The translations under genes and the position numbers were made by a program. DNA of 64,000 nucleotides from contig JAMKCH010014126.1 of assembly GCA_023653785.1 (NCBI GenBank), positions 1 through 64,000 on the forward strand. Reading direction: 5' to 3'. Every line of letters starts with the position of its first letter. Position 1 is the first letter of the stretch. The notes beneath the pieces are model-generated. The model made no database searches. It was given only the letters and a program-made list of their open reading frames with translations, and was not told the origin of the DNA. This document shows, in pieces, positions 21,985 to 34,531 of this stretch. This stretch comes from Ophioderma brevispina (lineage: Eukaryota > Echinodermata > Ophiuroidea > Amphilepidida > Ophiodermatidae).

Positions 21985-22325
21985 CTTAAAAGGCACTATC
22001 AGTGATTTGATAAATCAGAAAATCGAAAAAAAAAAACAATTATCAAAATCAGATTTTTGCATGTCTGGAACAAGTATAGATATCCTAACATAGGCCTATA
22101 CCCTACAAGCAGCTGACAATTGGTAAGACCAAATGTAGCCAAATAAGGCCAAAATCGGATATTTTAGTCATTAGTGCCCATACAGGCACTTACTACAACA
22201 CGTAATTGAATACATGTTCATATCTTTGAATAATGCTGTTTTCTTAATTTTCCGTTAATTTTTCAATTGGAAAAATATCAAATATTTTGACACTTTCAGG
22301 TGAATCACTGATAGTGCCTTTAAGT
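21985..22325. mobile_element. MITE, TTAA-bounded, AGGCACTATCAGTGATT ends (family A, copy 1)
   Basis: Left end TTAAAAGGCACTATCAGTGAT, right end AATCACTGATAGTGCCTTTAA, so the termini are inverted and TTAA flanks both sides. TTAA target sites are typical of piggyBac-like elements. About 335 bp, no coding capacity. Left-end copies of the same family occur at 35460 and 41356. Confidence 0.85.
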
Positions 22326-22835
22326 GATCAAGGGGAGTTCCTATATGGACCCAAAAAATTTGCTTTCGCGCTGGCCGATTTAAGTATGAGATTTTTTTAA
22401 ACGCGCTTCTTTTCATAACAAAAAAAACATCGGCCTTACCGTGCATTTTGCAACACCCGTAAAATACAAGATTGCCTAAAATAGCAAGTTTTTCGTTAAA
22501 TATGTGTAATATAGATCTTCTAGAGTAGATATCAGCATAAAATTAGTTTTCAAAATTGATGATGATAAGCGCAGGGCCGGGCTCATTTGCGTATTCCATC
22601 TTTTACCCAATCTTTAAACCCAATCGTACTTGCAAATTCGATTTTATCTGTAAGGAAATTCGTATGTATCTGTCCGTAAATGGAGCATGAGCATTTGCTC
22701 ATAAAATTTTACATCATATGAAACTGCAGAATTGGTATCAACTGAAATTTTGGGAATAAGCTTTTCTCAACAATATAATTATAGCAAACTATAAAACAGA
22801 AGGTACTAGAATCACGAAATGCACCTTTAAACATG
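22326..22835. other. unassigned AT-rich DNA
   Basis: No feature recognised. The short - strand frame at 22255-22446 overlaps the MITE end and is not credible as a gene. Confidence 0.35.
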
Positions 22836-25300
22836 TTAAAAGGCATCTCTTTGTAAAGTCACATAATGCCCTGAAATGATGCTTAGCTCGCATAAACACC
22901 CGGTGCCCTTAACTAATTGATGCCTTATTTCACATAGTCACATAATGCTCTGAAATGATTGATGCTTAGCTCGCATAAACACTCAGTTGCCCTTAACTAA
23001 TTGCGCCGTACTTCACATAGTCACATGATGCCCTGAAATGATTGATGCTTAGCTCGCATAAACACACATTGCCATTAATTAATTGATGCCTTACTTCACA
23101 TAGTCACATAATGCTCAGAAGTATTGATGCTTAACTCGCATAAACACACATTGGCCTTAACTAATTGCTATTCCTTACTTCACATTGTCACATAAGCCCT
23201 GAATGATTCTTAGCTACTTAGCTCGCATAACCACCCGGTGCCCTTACGACCCCCAGGAGGTCTACCACCGTTCTTACAGTATCTCTGATGTGCTCATTAC
23301 AGCTAAGCATGAATAACCGCTGAGTAACCAATCAAAAGATTGCTTCTATATCTCTGTACAAACCATTTAAGCTTTTTCTTACCATGTCTCTGATTGGCTT
23401 AATACATCATTTACGATAAAATATAACCAAACGTCAGGGGGGTACCAATTATGCCTTACTTCACATAGTTCACATAATGCCTGAAATGAGTGAGGCAGCT
23501 CGCATAAACTCTCATTGTCCTTAACTAATTGGGGGGGGGGAAAATACAAAAATTGCCCCCCGCCCCCCCCCCCCCCCCGTTACTTCACATAGTCCACATA
23601 ATGCCCTGAAGTTGCATTGATGCTTACTCGCATAAACACCAATTGCCCTTAACTAATTGATGCCTTACTTCACATAAGTCACATAATGCCCTGAAATGAT
23701 TGATGCTAGCCGCATAAACGCTCATTGCCCTTAACTATTGATGCCTTAACTTCACATAGTCCATAATTCCCCTGAACTGTATTGATGCTAGCTCCCCCGC
23801 TAGCTCATAAAACGTCAGTTGGCCCTTAACTAATTGGCGCCTTACTTCACATATCACATAATGCCCTGAAGTGATTGATCTTATCTCTCCTAAACACTCC
23901 AATTGCCCTTAACTAATTGAGGCCTTACTAGTCCTAATGCCCTGAATGATTGATGCTAGCTCGCATAAACACGCTCAGGTGCACTTTAACGAATGATGCC
24001 TTACTTCACATCATGCTAATATTCCTGAACTGCGTGTTGATGCTTATCTTACTTTAAACACCCGGTCTTAGCTCCGCATGAAACACGCATTGGCCCTTAC
24101 TATTGAATGCCTTACTTCACACACTATGTCCATATAATGCCCTGAAGTGATTGATGCTAGCTCGCATGTAAAAACACTCTTTGCCCTTAACTAAGTGTGC
24201 CTTACTACTTCACTAGTCACACTAATGCTCTGATGATTGATGCTAGCTCGCATATAAACACTCAGTTGCCCTTTAACTAATTGTGCCTTACTTCAACATG
24301 GCAACATAATGCGCTTAACTGCGCTATTTGATGCTTGCGTACTTTAACAATAACACCCTGTGCCCTTACTAATTGATGTCTTTTTTACATAGTCATTATA
24401 ATGCCTTGAAATGATTGATGCTTAGCTCTCATAAACACCCGATTCCTTTACTATTCGATGGCCTTACTTCACCTGTCATAATGCCTTGTAACGATTGATG
24501 CTTAGCTCCCACAAACACCCGGTGCCCTTAACTAAGGCAATACCTTACTTCACATGATCACATATTGCCATGAAATGATTGATGCTTCGCTCGCTTTGAC
24601 ACCCAGTGCCTTTAACTAATTGGTGCCTTTAGTTCACACATAATCACATAATGCCCTGAAATGATTGATGCCTAGCTTGCTTTAGCACCCAGTACCCTTA
24701 ATTTATGACTTATTTCACATAGTCACATTGCCCTAAAATGATTGATGCTTTGCTCCATACACACCTGGTGCCCTTTCTAATCGATGGCCTTACTACTTCC
24801 CATAGTTACTTAATGCTTTCTGAAATGATTGATGCTTAAAACTTGCATAACAACCGGGTGCCCTCATTGTGTCTTACTTCACATAGGCACATGGGGAATG
24901 TCCTGAAATGATTGATGCTTACTCTTTAATCACCCAGTGCATTTAACTAAAAATTGGGGCATCTCACTTGCATATAAGTCACATATGCCCTGAAATGATG
25001 CTTATCTCGCATAAACACTAGTGCCGTAAACTAATTAGTGTCTTACTTCAAATAATCGCACTCGTCACATACTGCCCTAAGATGAGCTTAGCTCCATAAC
25101 ACCCAGTGCCCTTATCTGATTGATGCCTTACTTCACGTGATGCTAATGTCCTAGAATGATTGATGCTTACCTCTCAGCATAACCACCCATACCCTAATTA
25201 ATCGATGATTTTACCCTCAGATAGTCAAATGAAAAACCAAAAGTCTCACAAATTTTCATTTTTCATCACATAGTCACATACTTGTCGAAAACGAACTCTG
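22836..25300. repeat. minisatellite, period about 84 bp
   Basis: Tandem units containing CACATAGTCACATAATGCCC, TGAAATGATTGATGCTTAGC, TCGCATAAACAC and GCCCTTAACTAATTGATGCC in fixed order. Consecutive TTAACTAATTG phrases near the left end are 83-84 bp apart. The array holds roughly 28-30 units, with a less regular stretch at about 23250-23450 and poly-G/poly-C runs at 23532-23578. Units become more divergent to the right. Small indels are very frequent, which could reflect decay or consensus errors in an assembled repeat. Confidence 0.95.
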
Positions 25301-27689
25301 CTTGCCCATTAATCACCCAGTGTATCCAATTAACCTCTTTTCGCACAATGTTTCGTCCCTTTTTTCCGAACCTCACGATATTTTTTTTTTTAGTATATAA
25401 TAAGAACATATTAATAACATGATAATATAATATGGTACAGGGTTGCTTCAGAGGTCCAAGTGGACCCCCCCCCCCCTTAATGAATTGCACACGGGAAGTG
25501 AAAGACCGTAGTCAAAACCGGTTTTCCGAAAAAAGTTACACAAAGAGCTTGATTTCAAAACCCAATTAAAAAGGTTTTTTTTTTTTATTTCTTTGATTAT
25601 GAATTACTATAAGTCTCATTCCAATTGTAATCCAGGTGGGAACAACTTTGTAGAATAATTCTTGGACACTTGCCAATATGCAACATTGTAAACAATGTGT
25701 TTATTCCATTTCTATTGTTATGCAAGTGTGTTAGGATTTTTATTATAGAACAACCACTTAAAACTTGAACAATATTATTTTGAGGGCATTAAATGTATCA
25801 GAAATACACCATATTTATTCCTACAAATAAACGAAGTTTGACGACCACTTTCAATGCGAATGCTATCAACAAGTAGACCAAACTCTGCCAAAATCTCAGA
25901 AAACCCTATATAAGAGGCCACTGTTAGGTCAGATGCATCCCTTATTCAGTTTCTATTAATTCAGCTACTGGCATTCGCACTCTTGTAAAAGGCAAACAAT
26001 AAGTAGATAGGAAACTACAATTGACAGAGACCTAGAGCTAGATGAAAATATGTTTTTCCTTAGAAATCTGTTAATTTATTGCACCATATTGGGTAATGCC
26101 TATTTGTCTTTTCTAACGTACTTAGGCCTATGCAATAAAACTCTTTACTGCAAATGACGAAACAGAGCACTTACAATTCTCACACACCAACGAATCGTCA
26201 ATCGTAGCGGCTAAAAACATATAACGAGACGGTACTTATACTTCCAAGGATGCCGGACATGGTCCCCAAAATAGATTCGTTTGTGTGTTCGTATAATTAT
26301 GTGTATACCTTGAATATTATCGTGATATGTACAGTTAGGTCTGTGTCTAATGAACATTACTCGCACCCTCTCTCTCCCTCATCGCCTTTCTTCTCTCTCA
26401 CACCCCCCCCCTTCTTTCCCTCTTTCTCTCTATCTTTCCCTCTCCTCAGGCTCCTCCCCTCTCTCTGAAAAAAGGCGGGATATTAAGCCTATCGCCGGCC
26501 TATCGCGATCAATGATAGGGGCCTCTGAAAGTGAGGAGGGATGGCGGTTTTTATTTTTTTTTACTAAAATTATGAACTGAAATATGGCTGTCTTCAAAAT
26601 TTATATTACCACCAACTTCAGCCGCATCGAAAAAATGGATACACTTCGGTCTAAAATCACATGAAAAGTGAGTGTGGTTTTGATTAATAACTCAATTTTC
26701 GAATTGAACATAATCGATTTAAGGAACTTGAAAAATAAACAGTTTGCCCTTATCCCAAGAATGAGGAGGAGGTAATACAAAATCTTGATATTTTGGTTTA
26801 TGTCCTAAGTGTAACTTATACCAAAATTATCATTTCTTAAAGTGCAGGAGGAAGAATTTCCTCTTCTCTCAACCAAATAAATGCACTTGATTCGGTTGTA
26901 ACCACCTACCGAGAACGTTTCAAGGTTTATTGGGACAACAAGTGCAAACGAAACTGCAAATTTGTTTTGAACTTGCCTGCTACCCTAATCGTCCCTATAA
27001 AACCATGCTTGATTTTCGTCTCTGTCGTGCACGACACAAAGTTCTAAATCATCTTCTTACATAAAGACGGCGTGTTCGGCTTATTCACTTAGGTGGGATC
27101 TAATAGGCCTATTGGTAGCATTCCACAGATGCAACAAAAAAAAACGGGTTGGAAAAAAAAAATGATGGGGGGCGTTCTTCTGGAAATGTCCTATGTCTCT
27201 TTAATAATTGGTATATGATGTAAGAAATCAATAATAACAATAATTAAAACTTTGATTTCAAGTCCTGTACGCAAATTCATTCCATTGTTAGGGGGGTTCG
27301 GGCATAAAGTAATATAGTTGAAAGTAGCACTCTTCAGGAATGCAGTGATACATTAAGGAATTTTTTAGTTTACAATCTTGTCAATTATGCATTCTCATCT
27401 TCTCTGTAGACATTTTTTTAAATACAACTTTTTGGTGCATCATCAGAAAGCAAAAACACACTTCATTCATTTTTTTGTTGAAATGGGTTGATGGTAGTAT
27501 GTGCTATTACTCCTGTTGATAGGAAAAGTGAAAAACTAAATCTCACCATTTGAGTATTGCTAAAATACAATCAGTCTGAATACCCCTAATAGATTACACG
27601 TTGCAGCATTCACTTCATTCATCATTCGCGTGACGTTCACACTCTAATCAATGTTCAGGATTAGCAACAGTCTACCCGCATGAAGGCGC
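25301..27689. other. unassigned AT-rich DNA with a CT-rich tract
   Basis: A (CT)n/CCC-rich tract lies at about 26366-26465 and poly-C runs at about 25466. Elsewhere I see no coding region, terminal repeats or RNA gene. Confidence 0.4.
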
Positions 27690-28140
27690 AAGTTATTTCC
27701 GGGGGCGCTTACGTTGCGGCCCTATAGGAGTTAAAAAGACCCTTATAGGAGCGTCACAGACGCCATGGTCAACAAATCTGCATTGAATAAACAGGTGTTG
27801 TGGTTACACCAGTACAGAATAACAAAGATCAATATATTTGTGTTTGAGGTCAAGTGTATTGATCATGGTGCACAATATCTCGCTGAAAATTTGTGATTTC
27901 ACTGGAAAGGCTTTTGTTCATCTCAGGTCGAATTTTGATACGAGACGTTATTAGAAATTCATACAGAACCCAGATAACAGTACTGCATTGCTCTTTAATC
28001 CACACGGGATTTGCAAGCCAACCACTTGCCAGGTTAGTCTCGACATTATCGCATGGCAGTAACAAAATTATAAAAAGTATGAATTTTGATGATTTTTTCA
28101 ATGTTTCGAATTTGCAAATCGCTGCTAATTCCTTTAAAGA
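27690..28140. repeat. dispersed repeat, family B (diverged inverted copy)
   Basis: The right edge (GCTGCTAATTCCTTTAA at about 28121-28137) is the inverse of the TTAAAGGGATTAGCAGC edge at 18475. The interior block ACAAAGATCAATATATTTGTG, with CAGTACAGAATAA nearby, corresponds to a stretch at about 35890-35950. It is non-coding; the left edge is uncertain. Confidence 0.6.
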
Positions 28141-29600
28141 TATGTTGTAACAAACTTTTCAGGGGTAGCCCCCAGTCTGGTCTTTTGGCCCCCCTTTTGG
28201 TTCCGGTCAACTCCTCCACGTAAATTTATTTTCTGTAATTTGTTTTGTGTAAACATTTAAAAAAATTTTTTTATGGAAATAAAGTTGAAGAGTTGAACAG
28301 ACTCTGTGTGTGAGTTTCTGACAAAACAGGTTGAGAAGAACATTGCTTGAAGTTATGACTGAAATTGCCAAAATTACCCATTGACTTTACATACAAAATT
28401 TAAATCCAAGGAACCAAACCAAAAATTCATTTTGGCATCAAAATGCTATTGCAGATTCATGATTAGTAGCCACCCATTGCATAGAATTTACTCGTTTTGA
28501 AAAATACGTGGACATAATGCCCACCCTACGATCAACTTTTAGCTAGCAAGTGTGCCAGTATCTCATGCGTATGATATGATTCTATTTAGTAATCATGGCA
28601 ACCTCCCTTAGAAAATATCTTTAGAGGTATCAAACCGTAATAGTCGAGCATGGTTTGTTCTATTAATCAACCCCAGTAAATCTAACTGAGAAAATATACG
28701 GGACCAGTAAATAGGCCTAGCCTTTCCATATCAACAATATATGACACTCTTAAAAATCATTCTTATTTTCAAACGATTATTGTTTTTCCCCCAAAGTACA
28801 TGTACAAGAATTTTAGAAGCATATTGTAATAACTCATACATGTATCCAATTGTCTCCCGAATTATTGGTTGAATAAATTGATTGTTTTCACCTGACAGAC
28901 ACCTGTAAATAATAATGAAAATCAAATTGTCGGTCGGCAGATTTGTGTGTGCTAACTTGCATTTTTTGGCAATTATCGGTTTATACGGCCCACTTTTTTC
29001 CCGCCAAAACATTTCAGTACAAAAGATAGGCTTTATTTCCGTTGTAATGTATTGGCGGGAGAAGAGTGAGAAGGTGGGCCGGAAACACGAGATGCCCTTT
29101 TTTTTGAGTCGTCAGGTTTCTAGGGTCGGTCGCGTACGGCAAACAAAGTGTGTTGAAAATTATTGTGAAAAGGACCTTACGTGTTTTTACGGCACACTGA
29201 TTCTACTCCAAAACGACTTAAAACGTCACTGGCACATTTGAAAATCAGAAAATAACAAAAAAATATGAAATTTCCTTCAATTTCTCGCAAAGATAGTCTA
29301 GGCCCATTGAAGAAGAGAGGAGTGTACACATTAAAGATAACATACCCAAAAGCAGGATAGGAACATTAATAAGAGGCTTAAAGACATCAGGTAATTTGCA
29401 GGCTACTTTTAAGTTTACCGTAACTCAATCAACAAATGTGTTATTACTGGAATATCATGACTCGTACTCATTGATATTAAAACCACCACAGGTCACAGGA
29501 ACCGATCAAAACAAGGTGCATGCCGTGAGAAATCAACTCGGGTGCGCTGTTTTCTTTTTCTTGTGTTACACGCATTTCCGCGTCTATGGCAAGCCATAAA
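28141..29600. other. unassigned DNA with a dispersed-repeat copy
   Basis: About 28305-28450 is the inverted counterpart of 16740-16893. A small hairpin (CCCGCCAAAACATT / AATGTATTGGCGGG) sits at about 28999-29059. The 108-codon frame at 28915-29241 runs through this hairpin and has no domain, so I do not call it a gene. Confidence 0.45.
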
Positions 29601-30187
29601 GGCCATAACGTATTGCTGCAACGCGTTGCGAGAAAGTAGCAACGCGTTGCGACATTTCAGCAACGCGTTGCGACGTCGGCCAATCAAGATCATAAATTTC
29701 TGTGACGTATTTCAAAAAATAGACCCACAACGCGTTGCTAGATACTTTGCAACGCGTTGCAAACCTTCACAACGCGTTGCGAGCTTCACAACGCATTGCA
29801 AGCTTCACAACGCGTTTGCTAAGGTCCACAAGCCATAAGGGTCATAACGTATTTGCCGCAACGCGTTGTGAGGAAGTCACAACGCGTTGCGACATTTCAG
29901 CAACGCGTTGCGACATTCCGGCAACGCGTTGCAACATTTCAGCAACGCGTTGCGACATTACGTCACATTTGTGACGTATTTCAAAATATAAATCTCACAA
30001 CGCGTTGCGACCTTCACAACGCGTTGCAAACCTTCACAACGCGTTGCGGCAATACGTTATGACCCTTGTTGCCTTCACAACGCGTTGTGAAGTTTACAAC
30101 GTGTTGTGAAGCTCGCAACGCGTTGTGAAGGCTTGCAACGCGTTGTGAAGGCCATAAGGGTCATAACGTATTTGCCGCAACGCGTTG
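29601..30187. repeat. CAACGCGTTG palindrome array, left part
   Basis: By hand count about 18 exact copies of the 10-bp palindrome CAACGCGTTG (mostly as GCAACGCGTTGC) plus near-matches lie in under 600 bp. Neighbouring copies are usually 19-21 bp apart, that is two helical turns. They are carried in larger units that also include CATAAGGGTCATAACGTATT and TGTGACGTATTTCAAAA. Two direct units are seen here and an inverted one follows after 30447. No gene is credible in it; the Ala-Thr-Arg-Cys frames are products of the repeat. Confidence 0.9.
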
Positions 30188-30447
30188 CCCAGGTCAAAAG
30201 TCCAGTTGATCCCAGTTGAAAGTTGTTCCATTTTCCGTGACGGAACTTACTGGTTTCAACTGTTTTTAACTGTTTGTAACTGGTCTTAACTGAGTTCAAC
30301 TGGTCAGTAAGAACCTAGTTGAAAATTGTTCCATTTTCCGTCACGGAATCAACTGATTCAACTGGATATTCAACTGGGATCAACTGGATTTCAACTGGTT
30401 CCAGTTGAAACCAGTTCACCTGAGATCAACTGGAATTTTGACCTGGG
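30188..30447. mobile_element. MITE with CCCAGGTCAAAA ends, CAACTGG-rich
   Basis: The ends CCCAGGTCAAAA and TTTTGACCTGGG are exact inverses, and the inversion continues as TCCAGTTGATC / GATCAACTGGA. The 260-bp interior is filled with TTCAACTGG/CCAGTTGAA words and two oppositely oriented GTTCCATTTTCCGT segments. It abuts a GCAACGCGTTG copy and separates the left array from its inverted continuation, so it looks like an insertion into the array. Confidence 0.85.
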
Positions 30448-30890
30448 TGTGGATTTATTTTTTGAAATACGTCACAGAAATGCATGATTTTGATTGGCCG
30501 ACGCCGCAACGCGTTGCCAAACATGTCCGCAACGCGTTGCTACTTTCCTCACAACGAGCGTTGCGGCGATACGTTATGACCCTTATGGTTGGGAACCTTC
30601 GCAACGCGTTGTGAAGGTCGCAACGCGTGGGGAGATCTGCAACGCGTTGTGAAGGTTTGCAACGCGTTGGTGAGTTCCACAAAACCGTTGCAGATAACTT
30701 TGCAACGGTTGTGCTAATTTGAAATACGGGTCACAGAAAGTCGTCAATTCTAATTTGGGCCGCCGACGGCCTGCAAACGCTGCTACTTTCTCGCAACGCG
30801 TTGCCGAAATGTCTCAACGCGTGGCCGAATGTCGCACGCGTTGCGGCAATACGGTTAATTGCCTTTAATGCTTGCGATAACGCGTCGTCC
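30448..30890. repeat. CAACGCGTTG palindrome array, right inverted part
   Basis: The segment beginning TTTTTTGAAATACGTCACAG, through GATTGGCCGACG and the CAACGCGTTG copies to GATACGTTATGACCC, is the inverse of 29605-29730. A further, more degenerate copy lies at about 30715-30865. About six exact CAACGCGTTG palindromes and several damaged ones are present. The whole array therefore has a fold-back-like layout. Confidence 0.85.
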
Positions 30891-32349
30891 GCTGCCGCAC
30901 ATTAATTATAAAAATCGTCAATTTACCCATAAGGTGCACTGGATTTGGGCTTATAATTTTCGGTAAGGGTCTTGTAATAAAAGCTTTATAACCATGCAAA
31001 ATTAAGATTTTGAAAAATCTAAGGGCTGCACTATTTTTTCAATGTGCCAGTGTCCTCTTTAATTAGAAACAGATACCCTCGATTTTTACTCTTGTTAATA
31101 AAATGTGTTGCAACATTACTATGTGGGTTTAATTGCACACTCTCATTATATACTGTATTATACACGTTATCTGCAGACCCGAAGAATAAATGATTTTCAC
31201 CCCATAATCCTACAAATTTTGCGTGGTCGCTTTGTAAACTTCAACTGCCTCCACGAAATCAGGGTTAATCAAACAAAACACAAACCAACAACCAAACAAA
31301 CAAACAAAACTCGTCCTACTTACCTAATATTAACACAATTGAAAGTCCACTTATTAGATTCCTTGCATGTGATAAAATTATTCCAATATTTCAGTGCCGC
31401 TATCTGTAACCAACCTGTTTATCAATCAATCGATAAATAAAAATCAACCACAAAAATCATCCATTTTTTCTTTTTTATATTGTGTTTGATTTCACAAAAT
31501 GAAAATGAATGAATGAATTCTTGTTCAAGTACAGTACACAGTATCGTAATATTCTAAGGTCTACTACCTTTCTATAGACCTCCCGGGGTCTGCTGGTATA
31601 AACGACTGGGTATTGTAGCACTATATCCCTCGCGGCGTGCGAGTGGTAGTTTGAATTTGTAACAGACAATTGGTTTCATATGAGGGGCGTATGGCGGGCC
31701 ATTGGGGTCATAAGGTGGCAGCCGCAGTATTAAAAGACCCTCAACCCAAGGTACCTGTTCCCAACAAACAGCACGATCCAGAATGGCAGATTCAAATTCA
31801 TAACAACACCGTCCAAAATTCATTACTTTGGGCTTTCCCTCACAAACACACTGCAAGCAAGCACGCACTCATAAATTACTAAGACGAACTCAAATCACTA
31901 TACAACAGAATGAAATCAAAGCGAAAACTGCCAACAAAATCATCGATCACTTATTACATCTCTGATAGACTAAATACAAATCTATATCCCTGAATGTATA
32001 ACCAATATTGGCTGGTCAGAGGTGTTGAGTATCCAACAATGCACCAGTTTGGGAATTTTCACCTCAATAAGGTCCTGTGATCCCACAAAAAACATACAAC
32101 CCGATTTTTCACACTCATTTTAGCCCCCAGGTGGTGGGTTAAACGTAGAGAATTTTTTGGCATTAATCCTAAATGTCTTGTGGTTCTTAAACTTGTTAGC
32201 ACTTTTTATACCTAGTAGGTTGGCACTGCTTAGTACAGTAAAGTAGGCCACATTGTATTGCATTCTAGGATTGATCAAAACACCGTATGTTGGCTGGTAG
32301 ACTTTAATATCCCTATACGTCCCACTTTCACTTTTAAAACTGAGGTAGG
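30891..32349. other. unassigned DNA with one 98-codon open frame
   Basis: A - strand frame at 31868-31572 reads from MRACLQCVCEG to YQQTPGGL. It has no domain I recognise, no clear splice sites, and may be chance or part of an unrecognised element. A small palindrome around CCTCCCGGGGTC lies at about 31579. The remainder is AT-rich without recognisable features. Confidence 0.3.
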
Positions 32350-33830
32350 TATCACTATAGTTTATTGGGTAGAGGGGGTCTCGTGCACCCGCCCCTGAAA
32401 CTTCTCATCGATGTCTCTATATCAGAAAAATCGTAAAAACGATTAGCTATGTTAAAAAAAAATCAAACAATTGTCCACGTGGCCATTTGTAGGTAAATTT
32501 ATGCAATGAGACGCCATTACAGAAAAATTAGTTTTCACGGTATCTCAACAACAAGTAACAAAAGTTGTTCTTCTAGAGCCATTAAGACAGCTTACCATGC
32601 ATATTTGTATTTGTTTTTTTGCTTCGATCCAAGATGGCAGCCAACATGGCCGCCGCAAAGATCTAAAGTATAAAAGTGCTAAATGCCTGTTTTATTTTGT
32701 TGTATAGAAATCATACCATAGAAAACAATTAAGGAATATATGTCTTTGACCATTAGAACCCACAAATATCTCCTGGTTTGCTTAGTGAGTATCGTTAACA
32801 TTCATATGGCGGCCAATTTGTCCGCCTTCAAAATGTGTTAAAACTTAGACATTACCTTAGATTGTCCCAAATTAAGATGACAATGTGAAATTAAAGTCTG
32901 ATATTATGGGTTTGACCAGTATAAACACACAGCTGGCAATTTGTGTTGTTAAATTTAAGAATGGCTGTCAAATGGGCCCATTCACAAAGATTTAACCTTA
33001 AAAATTACCTTACCCTATAGTTGTCATATATCTACACATAGCACCCAGTAAGAATAATAAGCAGTGCAAATAAAATATGTCTAATACATTATAAACTCAT
33101 AACTGCTATTTTTGGTCTCAGTAGTATTTGTTAAATTCAAGATGTCGGCTTCTAAAGCCGCTTTCAAGATTATTGAACTCGGTGACATTAGCCGCCATCT
33201 TTATTTTCAATAAGTTAAAACCAAACCAAAATACACTTTGGTATTTTAATTAAGTCAAAACGCCACATTTCCATACTTTCATTCACATTTTCATCCTAAT
33301 TGGGGACAATATAAGGTAAGTTTCTAAGGTTTTATATAACACTTTTGAAAACGGACAAATTGGTCGTCATATTGAATGTTAATATACTCACTAAGCAAAA
33401 CAGGCAGATAGGAGTTTCTAATGGTGAAGACAGATATTCTTAATTTATTTCTAATTTTATGACTATATACGACTTAATAAAGCAGGCATTTAGCACTTTT
33501 TATACTTTGTAGATCTTGAGGCGGCCCAGGTTGGCTACCATCCTTTGGATCCGAAGCAAAACAACAATACCAATATACTGGCAAGCGGTCTAATTGCTCT
33601 AGAGAACAAATTTGTGTTTCTTTGATGAGATACGGTGAACTAATTTTTCTGTATGGCGATCCTAATTTTTGCTAATTTTACCTAAAAATTGCACTTGGGA
33701 CCATTTTGAATTTTTTTAACATAGCTAATCGTTTCCTACGCATTTTTTTCTGATATAGAGACATTGATTAGAAATTGATTTCAGGGTGGTGCACGAGACC
33801 CCCATCTACCCACTAAACTACTAGTGAAGT
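32350..33830. mobile_element. 1.5-kb fold-back element
   Basis: The outer part TAGTTTATTGGGTAGAGGGG plus GTCTCGTGCACC near 32360-32390 is the inverse of GGTGCACGAGACCC plus CATCTACCCACTAAACTA near 33788-33820. Inner pairs include GAAAAATTAGTTTTCACGGT (32523) with GTGAACTAATTTTTCTGTAT (33636), and the CAAGATGGCAGCC / GGTTGGCTACCATCC regions. Arms are at least 500 bp and diverged, around a non-palindromic centre. No transposase frame is seen. It is a long-inverted-repeat (Foldback-like) or non-autonomous DNA element. Confidence 0.85.
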
Positions 33831-34531
33831 TTGAAGACACCTCTTGAAATCGCATTTTAGGACAAAACTGATTATAGGCGGATTTCGTTTGAATAGTCAT
33901 AAAAGGCACCGTAACTGAATAATTTTCTTATACTTAAAAACAGTTTAAGAAATGAGCTTTCCAATACAAAAAAAAAAAACACTATTGCGTATAGTAAGCT
34001 TGGTGAGGAATGTTTGCGCTTGAATATTGGTAATTTCTTTGCTGCGATGATTGTAAATCTTCGAAACCACACATACACCTGTCATCAATGGAATTCCTTG
34101 GTCGATACAAAACAAAAGAAAAGAAGTAATGTCTTATCAAGGATGAAATGTCTTCATATGGGTAGAAAAAGTGAGTAGTTTTTATTCACTTGAGTAAATG
34201 CACAGAAATCAACATGAGGAAAAGACGAATGTCATACACGCAACTAATTTAAGCTAAAGGGGCATTTCGATATCCACCAACCTATCTCAAAGTTTTTGAG
34301 ATTTTTATATCATCAAAAACCGTTGGCCTAAGAAAGGTAGTGTCCCAAATCTGACGTACAGATTCGATCTACCTTGGAAGAAATTCGTGATTTGTATTTT
34401 CCCTCCGTAAACGGACATAAATTACATGGGGCACTATGATATGAATATTGCTCATAACATCAAAAACGCACTATCAGAATTAGCTGTTTTCTTGAGGATA
34501 TCTAATAAATCATTAAAAAAAATAAAGGTGC
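33831..34531. other. unassigned AT-rich DNA
   Basis: No coding region or repeat ends recognised. Confidence 0.35.

Noticed and set aside
22836..25300. CRISPR array
   Set aside because: The whole 84-bp unit is repeated with no unique spacers between constant repeats, and the setting is eukaryotic.
29542..30299. Ala-Thr-Arg-Cys repeat protein frames over the CAACGCGTTG array
   Set aside because: They are translations of the repeated palindrome in several frames on both strands, with no start or splice support.
31572..31868. A 98-codon Cys-containing - strand protein
   Set aside because: No recognisable domain, promoter or splice context; kept only as a note in the unassigned region.
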